Shown: in pieces, positions 17,018-23,990 of the stretch
How the letters are laid out: each line of letters starts with the position of its first letter
Position numbering within the stretch: position 1 is the stretch's first letter
Assembly: GCA_902497025.1 (NCBI GenBank)
Contig: CABVDJ010000017.1
Location: 1-41,614, forward strand
DNA length: 41,614 nucleotides
DNA from: an uncultured Collinsella sp.
GTDB taxonomy: Bacteria; Actinomycetota; Coriobacteriia; Coriobacteriales; Coriobacteriaceae
Direction: 5' to 3'
The notes under the pieces: model-generated
Databases searched by the model: none
What the model was told of the DNA's origin: nothing
What the model saw: only the letters and a program-made list of their open reading frames with translations
Translations under genes and position numbers: made by a program

Positions 17018-17098
17018 CCCCATAAGTTGCGGTGGAATACGGACTGTTTTGACCCTTTAAGCAGCAATTCAGTCCCTATTTCACCGCAACTCATTGGG
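17018..17098. repeat. Near-perfect 22-bp stem palindrome
   Basis: 17025-17046 pairs with 17070-17091 with a single mismatch (AGTTGCGGTG...GGACTG against CAGTCC...CACCGCAACT) and a 23-nt loop; CCC/GGG pairs extend it outward. There is no T run, so it is not a simple terminator. I read it as a mobile or REP-like intergenic palindrome. Together with the leader hairpin and the next repeat it fills the 316-bp gap 16814-17129, in which I saw no gene. Confidence 0.7.
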
Positions 17099-17127
17099 GG
17101 TGCAAAGTAACCTGTCCCCCTTGCACC
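17099..17127. repeat. REP-like palindrome, copy 1 (ACCTGTCCC core)
   Basis: GGTGCAA and TTGCACC arms enclose the core AGTAACCTGTCCCCC. A copy identical at all but one base lies at 18786-18814, so the two flank the ThrE-like gene as direct repeats about 1.7 kb apart. Confidence 0.8.
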
Positions 17128-17129
17128 AA

Positions 17130-18698
17130 TTAGCTGGTGTGGCGCCAGCGAGGGTCGGTGAGGGTTCTCGCCACGCCCAAGCCAACGGGCAAAAACGCCA
17201 CGATGAGCACTGCACGCACAAACCAACCGAGCATATTGACCGTATCGAAGGTGCACATGTAGTACATCGAGCGATACAGATACAGACCGGGAACCATAAT
17301 GACAATCGAAGGCACCGTGAGGGCGATACGTGGGTAGGTGAGTTTGACTTCGGCCAAGCTTGCCAGCAGTCCCGATACCAGCGCGCCGATAAACGCTGCC
17401 GCCTCGGGAGGCATGCCTACGCTCAGGCCCAGAAAGGGAAACAGCGTCGGCGCATCGACGAGCGTAAGGCGCAAGGTATTGGACACGGCGCCGATCAGCC
17501 CAGCTGCCGCGGCCATCTTTACCGGGCTGTTGAACATCACCGAGAAGCCGAATACGCCAACGAAGCTCATCACCACGCGCAGGAGCGTAAGGGCAAGCGG
17601 CGAAAGGCCCAGTGGGGCAAAGTCGTCCGGCGCCAGGCCAACACACTCGGCAACCATCCAACCTACGAGCGTCGCCATCACAATAATCGATACGGCATAT
17701 GAAAGGCGCTCGATACCGCTTCGCATGTCGAGCTTGGCGATGTCGAGGCCCGCCGTAATGAGCGGAAAGCCGGGAATCACAAAGAGCATGGCGCCGATAT
17801 AGCCTTCTTGGTGCGACATTGCCCCCGGTATGACCTGGCCAAGGCCGAGCAATGCCAGCAGATACGAAACGCAAGCGAGCGCAACGCCGGTCGTCAGCGC
17901 GCTGAACTGACCAAGGCCTTGCTTGAGAATATGGGAGCGGGCAAAGTTGCCGACACCCGCGCCCACAAACGCGCAGGCCATCTCGATAGGGCCGCCGCCG
18001 AGCAAAAAGACGAAGGCGCCGCAAGCACAAGCTGCCGCAAGGCCCTGTTGCCAGGGAGAGTAATCGGGTTTTGAACTCTCAACGGTCTTGAGCATCTCGT
18101 GGTATTCGTGCACGGTAAACCGGCGCCCATACGTCTCGATTTCCTTTAAGAAACTCTCCATCATCCAAATGCGATGGGTATTGACGCCCGTTGTGGGCAA
18201 GCTGACGACCTCCATAAAGCTGTGACCATCTTCGATGCAGGTGCACTCAAACGACAGAAGACTTAAGTCAACGTGGATGGTGACACCGAGTACGGCGGCA
18301 ACACGATTCATGGTATCGCGCACGCGCCAGGCACCCGTTCCGCTTGCCAGCATAAGCATGCCGGTGCGGCAGATGATGGATGATTTATCGGTGAGCGGCG
18401 CATCGACGGCAAGCTCATCGCCTGCCGTCACGATCTGGTGCCAGTCAGTTTTCATATGGAGCGCGCCGGCACGAACGCCGTGGTGCATGGGGGCTCTCGA
18501 AAGCAGCGAGTTAAGGCGCGAAGGCTGTGAGGGCTCCGCCGATTCGCCCTCGTCCTCGTCGGGCTCTTCATCGACCAGATCAAAGGAATCAAGCGGCGCT
18601 GGCTCGCGACGGTCGATCAGCTCCTCGTCCTCATCATCAAAGTAGTTGAACTGATCGAGCATGTCCTCTTCGATTGCGCGCTCGCTCGCGTCGTCCAT
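17130..18698 (-). CDS. Threonine/serine exporter family protein (ThrE-like, fused halves)
   Basis: Membrane protein of 522 residues. The first 80 residues are acidic and Ser/Pro-rich, without recognisable fold. A soluble DUF1212-type part (about 85-220) follows with SGTGAWRVRDTMNRVAAVLG and THRIWMMESF. Then come about ten hydrophobic segments: the first five match ThrE (DUF1212) and the last four to five a ThrE_2 (DUF3815) half, fused in one chain as in Corynebacterium ThrE. It probably exports threonine, serine or small related metabolites, but the substrate is inferred from the family only. The gene is alone and is bracketed by the two near-identical palindromes at 17099 and 18786. Confidence 0.88.
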   Translation of the reverse strand: MDDASERAIEEDMLDQFNYFDDEDEELIDRREPAPLDSFDLVDEEPDEDEGESAEPSQPSRLNSLLSRAPMHHGVRAGALHMKTDWHQIVTAGDELAVDAPLTDKSSIICRTGMLMLASGTGAWRVRDTMNRVAAVLGVTIHVDLSLLSFECTCIEDGHSFMEVVSLPTTGVNTHRIWMMESFLKEIETYGRRFTVHEYHEMLKTVESSKPDYSPWQQGLAAACACGAFVFLLGGGPIEMACAFVGAGVGNFARSHILKQGLGQFSALTTGVALACVSYLLALLGLGQVIPGAMSHQEGYIGAMLFVIPGFPLITAGLDIAKLDMRSGIERLSYAVSIIVMATLVGWMVAECVGLAPDDFAPLGLSPLALTLLRVVMSFVGVFGFSVMFNSPVKMAAAAGLIGAVSNTLRLTLVDAPTLFPFLGLSVGMPPEAAAFIGALVSGLLASLAEVKLTYPRIALTVPSIVIMVPGLYLYRSMYYMCTFDTVNMLGWFVRAVLIVAFLPVGLGVARTLTDPRWRHTS

Positions 18699-18783
18699 CC
18701 CGGTGCTCCCTTCCTATCGACTAACCCCCATCCTAGACAGCGACGGCTAAAGGAAACATAAAAGAGACGGCTGTCGCACCAAC

Positions 18784-18816
18784 TTGGTGCAAAGCAACCT
18801 GTCCCCCTTGCACCAA
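18784..18816. repeat. REP-like palindrome, copy 2
   Basis: TTGGTGCAA and TTGCACCAA arms (perfect 9 bp) enclose AGCAACCTGTCCCCC. It is the partner of the copy at 17099. Directly after it, at about 18820-18836, a degenerate unit has the related core GAGTGTCCCC. Confidence 0.8.
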
Positions 18817-18848
18817 AACTAGGAGTGTCCCCAAGGGATCAAACGACC

Positions 18849-18902
18849 AGTCAAACAAGAACGTCCCCGACGACTAGTCGTTTAAGAACGTCCCCAATGA
18901 CT
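18849..18902. repeat. Two tandem 27-bp palindromic units
   Basis: Two adjacent units have the form AGTC-N4-AAGAACGTCCCC-N3-GACT, at 18849-18875 and 18876-18902. The core of 12 bases is identical. Their junction makes the 12-bp palindrome ACGACTAGTCGT. The GTCCCC core relates them to the neighbouring REP-like unit. Confidence 0.75.
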
Positions 18903-18906
18903 ACAT

Positions 18907-19066
18907 CCAGCTTGACAGCCAAGGAAACGCCGATACCTTGGCAACGACAGCGAAAGCCCGCCAGAGCGAGCAAGGTGCCTTGAAACAAGGCGGCATTGAT
19001 CTTTTGATCATGCCGCCGAAGTTGAAAGGCAGATTGCCGCTCTGGCGGGTTTGCAGCGTCAACTGG
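18907..19066. repeat. Large folded intergenic element, about 160 bp
   Basis: Nested inverted repeats run the full length: an outer imperfect stem (CCAGCTTGACAGC with GCAGCGTCAACTGG), a 15-bp stem (18954-18968 with 19038-19052, one G-U), and inner hairpins CCAAGG/CCTTGG, GCCTTG/CAAGGC and GGCGGCAT-TGATC/GATCATGCCGCC. There is no reading frame of note. It could be a structured RNA, a non-autonomous mobile element or a complex terminator after lysS. With the repeats before it, it fills 18699-19095. Confidence 0.6.
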
Positions 19067-19092
19067 TTACGCGGTTCGTAGAACCGCGTAAC
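19066..19092. terminator. Perfect 12-bp hairpin just after lysS
   Basis: GTTACGCGGTTC and GAACCGCGTAAC flank a 3-nt loop, 3 bp after the lysS stop codon. No T run follows on either strand, so it may protect the 3' end or work with the larger element next to it rather than be a classical terminator. Confidence 0.5.
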
Positions 19093-19095
19093 TAA

Positions 19096-21060
19096 TTAGT
19101 ACATCTTTGCGCCGGCGGGGATGGAGGCGTCGAGCTGGATCAGGTTGAGGCGCTCCTCGCCCTCCTCCTCGTGGACAGCGCTGATCAGCATGCCGCAGCT
19201 GGGAATACCCATCATCTTGCGCGGAGGCAGGTTGGTGATGGCGAGCAAGGTCTTGCCGACCAGGTCCTCGGGCTCGTAATAAGCGTGAATACCGGAGAGG
19301 ATGGTGCGGTCGGTACCGGTACCGTCGTCGAGCGTAAAGTTCAGCAGCTTCTTGGACTTCTTGACGGCCTCGCATGCCTTGACCTTCACAGCGCGGAAAT
19401 CGCTCTTGGAGAAGGTATCGAAGTCGACGAACTCCTCGAACAGCGGCTCAACGGCGATCTTGGAGTAATCAAGCGTGGGCTTAAGCGACTCAACGAACGG
19501 GCTCGCGGCGTTGCCGGCCTCGGCAGCCTTGGCGGCAGCGGCACCGGACTGGAAACCCTTCTCGGGCTTCATGTGCGGGAACAGCAGCACGTCGCGGATG
19601 GAAGCCTGGTTGGTGAGCAGCATGACCACGCGGTCGATGCCGATGCCAATGCCGCCCGCGGGAGGCATACCGTACTCGAGGGCGCGCACGTAGTCCTCGT
19701 CATACTCCATGGCCTCATCGTCGCCGCCGGCCTTCTCGGCCATCTGGGCGGCAAAGCGCTCGGCCTGGTCGACCGGGTCGTTGAGCTCGGAGAATGCGTT
19801 GGCGTACTCGTGGCCGGCGATGACCAGCTCAAAGCGGTGCGTCAGGCGCGGGTCGTCCTCAAAGCGCTTGGCAAGCGGGCTGACCTCGATGGGGTAATCG
19901 CACACGAACGTGGGGTTGACGATGGTGTCCTCGCCCAGCTCATCGTAAATCTCGGCGATAATCTTGCCGGCGGTCCACTCGGGCTTAATCTCCAGGCCCT
20001 TCTCGCGCGCGGCGGCAGCAAGCTCCTCGACCGGCGTGTCAATGGTGACCTGCTTGCCGAGCACGTCGGAGACGATGTCGGTCATGGGACGGCTGGCCCA
20101 CTCACCAGAAAGGTCGATGGTCTGGCCCTGGTACTCGATGACCTCGGGGTTGCCGATGGCTTTGTTAGCCGCCTTAATGACACCCTGGGCGAGCGCCTTC
20201 ATGCCCTCGAGGTCGGAGAAGGCACGGTAGGCCTCCATCGTGGTGAACTCGGGGTTGTGGGTAAGGTCCATGCCCTCGTTACGGAAGATGCGGCCGATCT
20301 CGAACACGCGCTCAAAACCACCGACGATGCAGCGCTTGAGGTGCAGCTCGGTGGCAATACGCAGGTAGCACTCCTGATCGAGCGCATTGAAGTGGGTAAT
20401 GAACGGCTTGGCCGTGGCACCACCCTGGATGGTCTGCAGGATGGGGGTCTCGACCTCCATGTAGCCGTCGGACTCCATAAAGCGACGGAAGGTGGAGAGA
20501 ATCTGCGAACGCCTACGGAAGGTCTCGCGAACGTCGTCGTTGGCGATCAGGTCGACATAGCGCTGGCGATAGCGGGTCTCCTTGTCGGAAAGACCGTGGA
20601 ACTTCTCGGGCAGCGGACGAACGGCCTTGGAAAGCAGGGTCGCGCTCTTAGGGGCAACGGAAAGCTGGCCGCGCTGGGTGCGCACAACCACGCCGGTCAC
20701 GCCCAGGATGTCGCCCAAGTCGAGGGCTTTGAGCGTATTCCAGGCAGCCTCGTCCATGTCGTTGATGCGGCAGAACAGTTGAATCTCGGCAGTCGCATCG
20801 CGCACGACGATGAACATGATCTTGCCCTGACCGCGCTTGGCGACCACACGGCCGGCGATCTTCACGACATCCTCGGTGTCCTCACCATCGGCAAGATCGG
20901 CGTACTCAGTCTCGATATCGGCGACGTAGTCCTCAAGCTCCGAGTGCTCGGGATAGGGGTTCTGGCCCGCCTCGAACAGGGCGGCGCGCTTGGCCAGGCG
21001 GGTGGCGCGCTCGTCGTTGAGCGTCGATGCCTGATCGGCGGCGTTCTGGTTCTCTGCCAT
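19096..21060 (-). CDS. lysS: Lysyl-tRNA synthetase (class II) with C-terminal tRNA-binding domain
   Basis: Charges tRNA-Lys. The 654-residue protein is longer than the usual 490-510. Residues about 65-170 are the OB-fold anticodon-binding domain (VVAKRGQGKIMFIVVRDATA). The class II core follows, with motif 2 at FRNEGMDLTHNPEFTTMEAY and motif 3 at GGIGIGIDRVVMLLT. Residues about 546-654 are an extra Trbp111/EMAPII-type domain (DFRAVKVKACEAVKKSKK, then LPPRKMMGIPSCGMLIS), like the tail of MetRS. A linker rich in Ala joins the two. The ATG at 21060 has GAGGAG seven bases upstream. It follows greA, with a terminator between. Confidence 0.96.
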   Translation of the reverse strand: MAENQNAADQASTLNDERATRLAKRAALFEAGQNPYPEHSELEDYVADIETEYADLADGEDTEDVVKIAGRVVAKRGQGKIMFIVVRDATAEIQLFCRINDMDEAAWNTLKALDLGDILGVTGVVVRTQRGQLSVAPKSATLLSKAVRPLPEKFHGLSDKETRYRQRYVDLIANDDVRETFRRRSQILSTFRRFMESDGYMEVETPILQTIQGGATAKPFITHFNALDQECYLRIATELHLKRCIVGGFERVFEIGRIFRNEGMDLTHNPEFTTMEAYRAFSDLEGMKALAQGVIKAANKAIGNPEVIEYQGQTIDLSGEWASRPMTDIVSDVLGKQVTIDTPVEELAAAAREKGLEIKPEWTAGKIIAEIYDELGEDTIVNPTFVCDYPIEVSPLAKRFEDDPRLTHRFELVIAGHEYANAFSELNDPVDQAERFAAQMAEKAGGDDEAMEYDEDYVRALEYGMPPAGGIGIGIDRVVMLLTNQASIRDVLLFPHMKPEKGFQSGAAAAKAAEAGNAASPFVESLKPTLDYSKIAVEPLFEEFVDFDTFSKSDFRAVKVKACEAVKKSKKLLNFTLDDGTGTDRTILSGIHAYYEPEDLVGKTLLAITNLPPRKMMGIPSCGMLISAVHEEEGEERLNLIQLDASIPAGAKMY

Positions 21061-21073
21061 AAGTTAGCTCCTC

Positions 21074-21111
21074 AAACTAAAACGCTCCCCAGGATTCGGT
21101 CCCAGGGAGCG
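21074..21111 (-). terminator. Terminator between greA and lysS
   Basis: CGCTCCC (21083-21089) pairs with GGGAGCG (21105-21111), with an inner GGA/TCC pairing. On the minus strand it is followed by TTTTAGTTTG. It would end greA transcripts only 14 bp before the lysS start, so lysS must rely on read-through or a promoter I could not see. Confidence 0.75.
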
Positions 21112-21139
21112 AAAACATACCTTTACGCGGGACCGTGGT

Positions 21140-21610
21140 CTAGCGTGCGATCTTGGCGATGGTGTAGACGCGAGTCTTGCCGGAAGGCGTAACGACCTCG
21201 ACGGAGTCGCCCTCGCCGTGACCGATGATGGCGTGGCCGACCGGAGACTCGTTGGAGATCTTGTGCTCGAGCGAGTTGGTCTCGGTGGTACCGACGAGCG
21301 TGACTTCCATGACCTCGCCGTTGGGATCAATCAGCGAAACGGTGGAACCGATGGAGACGGTCAGGTCGCCCGTGGTGGCAGCAACCTGAGCGTTGGCGAG
21401 GATGGCCTGGATCTCGGCAATACGAGCGGCGTTCTGGGCCTGCTTGTCCTTAGCGGCGTCGTACTCGGAGTTCTCCGAAAGGTCGCCAAACGCGCGGGCT
21501 TCCTTGATGTCCTCGACGATCTCCTTGGCGTAATCGCCCTCACGCCAAGCGAGCTCCTCGACGAGCTTCTGGCGGCCCTCAGCGGTCAGTACGATCTGGC
21601 TTGCGTCCAT
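21140..21610 (-). CDS. greA: Transcription elongation factor GreA
   Basis: Binds the RNA polymerase secondary channel and stimulates cleavage of backtracked RNA. The 156-residue length is typical. The N-terminal coiled coil contains ARAFGDLSENSEYDAAKDKQ, with the acidic pair at its tip needed for cleavage. The C-terminal FKBP-like domain has the family ending NESPVGHAIIGHGEGDSVEV. I chose ATG 21610, with GGGGAG eight bases upstream; the longer frame to 21640 adds an unrelated leader. Confidence 0.96.
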   Translation of the reverse strand: MDASQIVLTAEGRQKLVEELAWREGDYAKEIVEDIKEARAFGDLSENSEYDAAKDKQAQNAARIAEIQAILANAQVAATTGDLTVSIGSTVSLIDPNGEVMEVTLVGTTETNSLEHKISNESPVGHAIIGHGEGDSVEVVTPSGKTRVYTIAKIAR

Positions 21611-21657
21611 ACGGATATCTCCCCAACTCTGATCAAACAATCAACTGTCAACAAAAC

Positions 21658-21691
21658 GAAAAAGACCGGCTAGCCTGCGGGCAAGCCGGTC
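21658..21691 (-). terminator. tatA terminator
   Basis: GACCGGCT (21664-21671) pairs with AGCCGGTC (21684-21691), loop 12 nt. On the minus strand TTTTTCGTTTTG follows. It lies 26 bp after the tatA stop and separates tatA from greA. Confidence 0.88.
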
Positions 21692-21716
21692 AGGTGCTCA
21701 CCCCAAAGGGATGGGA

Positions 21717-21992
21717 CTACTCTGCGTCCGCGTCGCTGTCCTCTGCCTGCTTCTTCTTGGCAGCAGCGAGCTTGGCCTCGAGCTCAGCGATCTCCTTGTC
21801 CTCCTCGGACTGCTCGACCACGACCTCCTCGGCCTGCTTGGTCTCGGCCTTATCGTCGCCCTCCATACCCTCGCGGATATTCTTGACGGTAGAGCCGAGG
21901 GACTTGCCGAGCTTCGGCAGGTTCTTGGGCCCGAAGATAATCAGGACAACGACGAGAATAATGATGAGCTCAGGAGCCCTCAGTCCAAACAT
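21717..21992 (-). CDS. tatA: Twin-arginine translocase subunit TatA/TatE family
   Basis: Pore-forming or priming subunit of the Tat pathway, which exports folded proteins. The protein is 91 residues: a single N-terminal membrane helix (APELIIILVVVLIIFGPKNL) and an amphipathic helix beginning KLGKSLGSTVKNIREG. A long acidic tail rich in Glu, Lys and Ala follows. The FGPKNLPKLGKSLG hinge is typical. The start ATG 21992 has GGAGG five bases upstream; the longer in-frame extension would run into the tRNA-Pro gene. No tatC or tatB is in the window. It has its own promoter and terminator. Confidence 0.92.
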   Translation of the reverse strand: MFGLRAPELIIILVVVLIIFGPKNLPKLGKSLGSTVKNIREGMEGDDKAETKQAEEVVVEQSEEDKEIAELEAKLAAAKKKQAEDSDADAE

Positions 21993-22028
21993 GTAGACCT
22001 CCACAATACAGCGAGACAAGCTCGAATG

Positions 22029-22057
22029 AGTATACCGCGGGTATCGCGGTATCACAA
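22029..22057 (-). promoter_or_regulatory. tatA promoter with inverted repeat in its spacer
   Basis: On the minus strand TTGTGA (22052-22057), a 17-bp spacer and TATACT (22029-22034) make a good sigma-70-type promoter. The spacer holds a perfect inverted repeat, ATACCGCG and CGCGGTAT around GGTAT (22032-22052), overlapping both hexamers. A repressor site is possible. Confidence 0.7.
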
Positions 22058-22065
22058 CAATAGCT

Positions 22066-22093
22066 AAAAAAAGGGACCGCAAGAAGCGGTCCC
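22066..22093 (-). terminator. tRNA-Pro terminator
   Basis: GGGACCGC (22073-22080) pairs with GCGGTCCC (22086-22093), loop 5 nt, followed on the minus strand by seven T. It ends 12 bp after the tRNA. Confidence 0.9.
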
Positions 22094-22104
22094 TCCTCAT
22101 GCTC

Positions 22105-22181
22105 TGGTCGGGTTGACTGGATTTGAACCAGCGACCCCTGCGTCCCGAACGCAGTGCTCTACCAAACTGAGCCACAACCCG
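22105..22181 (-). tRNA. tRNA-Pro (anticodon CGG)
   Basis: A 77-nt cloverleaf on the minus strand with CCA encoded. The acceptor strand starts CGGGTTG and closes with CAACCCG. The D arm is GCTC...GAGC, the anticodon stem CTGCG/CGCAG holds loop TTCGGGA with anticodon CGG, and the T arm is GCTGG-TTCAAAT-CCAGT. The 5' CGG is usual for proline tRNAs. Confidence 0.97.
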
Positions 22182-22230
22182 TTAGCTCGACTATAGTAAC
22201 AAAGATTTCCGTCGTGTGCTAGAGAAATTT

Positions 22231-23127
22231 TTACTTCTTTGGCACTTCGACGCGAACCGTATTGGGAATGAGCTCCGTCGCGCAGGCCCACCAGCCATTT
22301 TGCTGGGCAGCCTCGGCAAGCCTTTCGGCCGTGGCGGCGGTGTCGCAAATGGCAAACGAACAGGCGCCCGATCCGCACACATCTACAGCAACGGTGCCGT
22401 CCTGTTTACGCAGCCAATCGAGAACCGTTTGAATCTGCGGCTCCATCTGTGCGGAAATGACACCCAGGTTGTTATGAATGAGCGCATATGCCGTCTCGGC
22501 ATCACCAGCACGCAAGGCAGAAGCTATCGCGCCGGGCTTGTCCACAGGCACCGGGGCCTCGTCAAAACGTCGATAGGCTTCAATTGTCGAAACACTTGCC
22601 TCGCGCGGCTTGACCAACACGACGGGCGTTGCGGGCAGCGCGGGGTACTCAGTTGCCAGCACGTCTCCCCCACCAACGTAGAACGCAGGACTCGCGTGTA
22701 AAAAGAACGGGACGTCAGCACCAATGCCGCGCGCGATGTCGTCGAGCGCGGGGTCGGTGCGATCAATTCCCCAGAGCTCCGCCAAGGCGACAATGACCGC
22801 GGCTGCATCCGTCGAGGGGCCGCCCAAGCCGGCGCACAATGGAATGCGCTTCTCAATCGTCACGCAGATGTTTGCCTCGCGACCATAATGCTCGGCCATA
22901 GCAACCGCAGCCCGATACGCCGTATTCTTTTGCATGGGAAAATCTGATGCCGGAACCGTCTGAACGGCCAGCGCCCGCGCCGGCGTGACCGTCACGGTAT
23001 CGGAAAGACCGACGGCTGCCATCAGGGAATCGACCCTGTGGTAGCCGCGGCCATCGCGCTCGGTATGAACCCCCAGGTAGAGGTTAATCTTTGCCGGCGC
23101 GGAAAGAGTTAGGGACCGATCGGTCAC
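22231..23127 (-). CDS. ispE: 4-diphosphocytidyl-2-C-methyl-D-erythritol kinase
   Basis: GHMP kinase of the MEP pathway that phosphorylates CDP-ME, the step between IspD and IspF. It has 298 residues. The start LSAPAKINLYLGV is the family substrate motif. The ATP-binding loop reads PLCAGLGGPSTDAAAV at about 94-109, where most homologues have GLGGGSSDAAA. Asp-containing GADVPFFL and the C-terminal CGSGACSFAI are as expected. It starts 2 bp after veg, as veg and ispE are also neighbours in Bacillus, so the two share a transcript. Confidence 0.95.
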   Translation of the reverse strand: MTDRSLTLSAPAKINLYLGVHTERDGRGYHRVDSLMAAVGLSDTVTVTPARALAVQTVPASDFPMQKNTAYRAAVAMAEHYGREANICVTIEKRIPLCAGLGGPSTDAAAVIVALAELWGIDRTDPALDDIARGIGADVPFFLHASPAFYVGGGDVLATEYPALPATPVVLVKPREASVSTIEAYRRFDEAPVPVDKPGAIASALRAGDAETAYALIHNNLGVISAQMEPQIQTVLDWLRKQDGTVAVDVCGSGACSFAICDTAATAERLAEAAQQNGWWACATELIPNTVRVEVPKK

Positions 23128-23129
23128 CG

Positions 23130-23426
23130 TTAGTGCTCCTCGAGCTGATTGCCGAGCGGGGTAAAGATGTGCTCGCCGCTCTCGGGGTCGAACAGCTCGA
23201 CCTGACCGGTGAGGACATCGATATACTGGTAGGACTGACGCGACTTGCGGCCGCGACGCTCGTCAACCTCGACAATGAAGACGGCCGGGTGGACGCTCTT
23301 GATGGTGCCCATGCGCTCGACGACGCGGGTACGGCCCATGTTGGCCTTAACCTTGACGCGATCGCCCACCATATCGGTCAGCTTCTCGTGGATGTCGTCG
23401 ACGTGATTGACTTCCATCTCTTCCAT
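23130..23426 (-). CDS. veg: Veg family protein
   Basis: Small protein of 98 residues. In Bacillus, Veg affects biofilm formation; the mechanism is not known. The core is VGDRVKVKANMGRTRVVERM, then GTIKSVHPAVFIVEVDERRGRKSRQSYQYIDVLTGQVEL, which forms a small SH3-like beta barrel. The C-terminal part ends DPESGEHIFTPLG. I chose ATG 23426, which has GGAGG eight bases upstream; an internal ATG at 23417 and a longer start at 23450 are possible. A promoter lies about 70 bp upstream. Confidence 0.85.
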   Translation of the reverse strand: MEEMEVNHVDDIHEKLTDMVGDRVKVKANMGRTRVVERMGTIKSVHPAVFIVEVDERRGRKSRQSYQYIDVLTGQVELFDPESGEHIFTPLGNQLEEH

Positions 23427-23493
23427 GAACAGGGCCTCCAGAAGGTGCAATTCAAAAAGGGGATAATACCCTTAAGATAGACAAAACTCTAAT

Positions 23494-23523
23494 ACTATAG
23501 CACCCTGTTGTGGCCATACGCAA
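23494..23523 (-). promoter_or_regulatory. Promoter of veg-ispE
   Basis: On the minus strand TTGCGT (23518-23523), an 18-bp spacer and TATAGT (23494-23499), preceded by TGC as an extended -10. It lies between the dtd stop and veg. Confidence 0.65.
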
Positions 23524-23540
23524 GCAGCTAATTAGGCTAC

Positions 23541-23987
23541 TTACAGATTGTCGGTATCGAGGACGATGGTGAATGGGCCGTCGTTGACCAGGTCGACCTT
23601 CATGTCAGCGCCAAAGATACCGTGCGCCACATGCTCAACGTCCTCGCGTACAAGCGTCAAGAAGTACTCGTAGAGCTCGTTGGCAACATCGGGGGCGCCG
23701 GCATCCGTAAACGACGGACGGCGGCCGTGACGGCAGTCGGCAAACAGCGTGAACTGCGACACCACGAGTACCTCGCCGTCGACATCGGCAAGTGCCAGGT
23801 TGGTCTTGCCGTTCTCGTCCTCGTTGATACGCAGCCCGCGGAGCTTGCCCCACAGCTTGTCGGCCTCGACACGCGTATCGCCATGGCCCACACCCAGCAG
23901 CACCAGGTAGCCGCGTCCAATGCGGCCCACGCACTCGCCGTCGACCGTCACGCCGGCGTTGAGCACGCGCTGCACCACCGCGCGCAC
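23541..23987 (-). CDS. dtd: D-aminoacyl-tRNA deacylase
   Basis: Removes D-amino acids and mischarged glycine from tRNA. The 148-residue protein has the two family motifs that build the active site across the dimer: SQFTLFADCRHGRRPSF and NDGPFTIVLDTDNL. In the second, GPF stands where the cross-subunit Gly-Pro motif is usually GPVT; the Gly-Pro pair that gives chiral proofreading is kept. It starts 3 bp after the rdgB stop, so the two are one transcript. Confidence 0.95.
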   Translation of the reverse strand: MRAVVQRVLNAGVTVDGECVGRIGRGYLVLLGVGHGDTRVEADKLWGKLRGLRINEDENGKTNLALADVDGEVLVVSQFTLFADCRHGRRPSFTDAGAPDVANELYEYFLTLVREDVEHVAHGIFGADMKVDLVNDGPFTIVLDTDNL

Positions 23988-23990
23988 GGC

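Noticed and set aside
19171..21192. 673-codon open frame on the plus strand
   Set aside because: Antisense to lysS; no recognisable domain and Leu/Gly/Val/Asp-rich composition typical of shadows.
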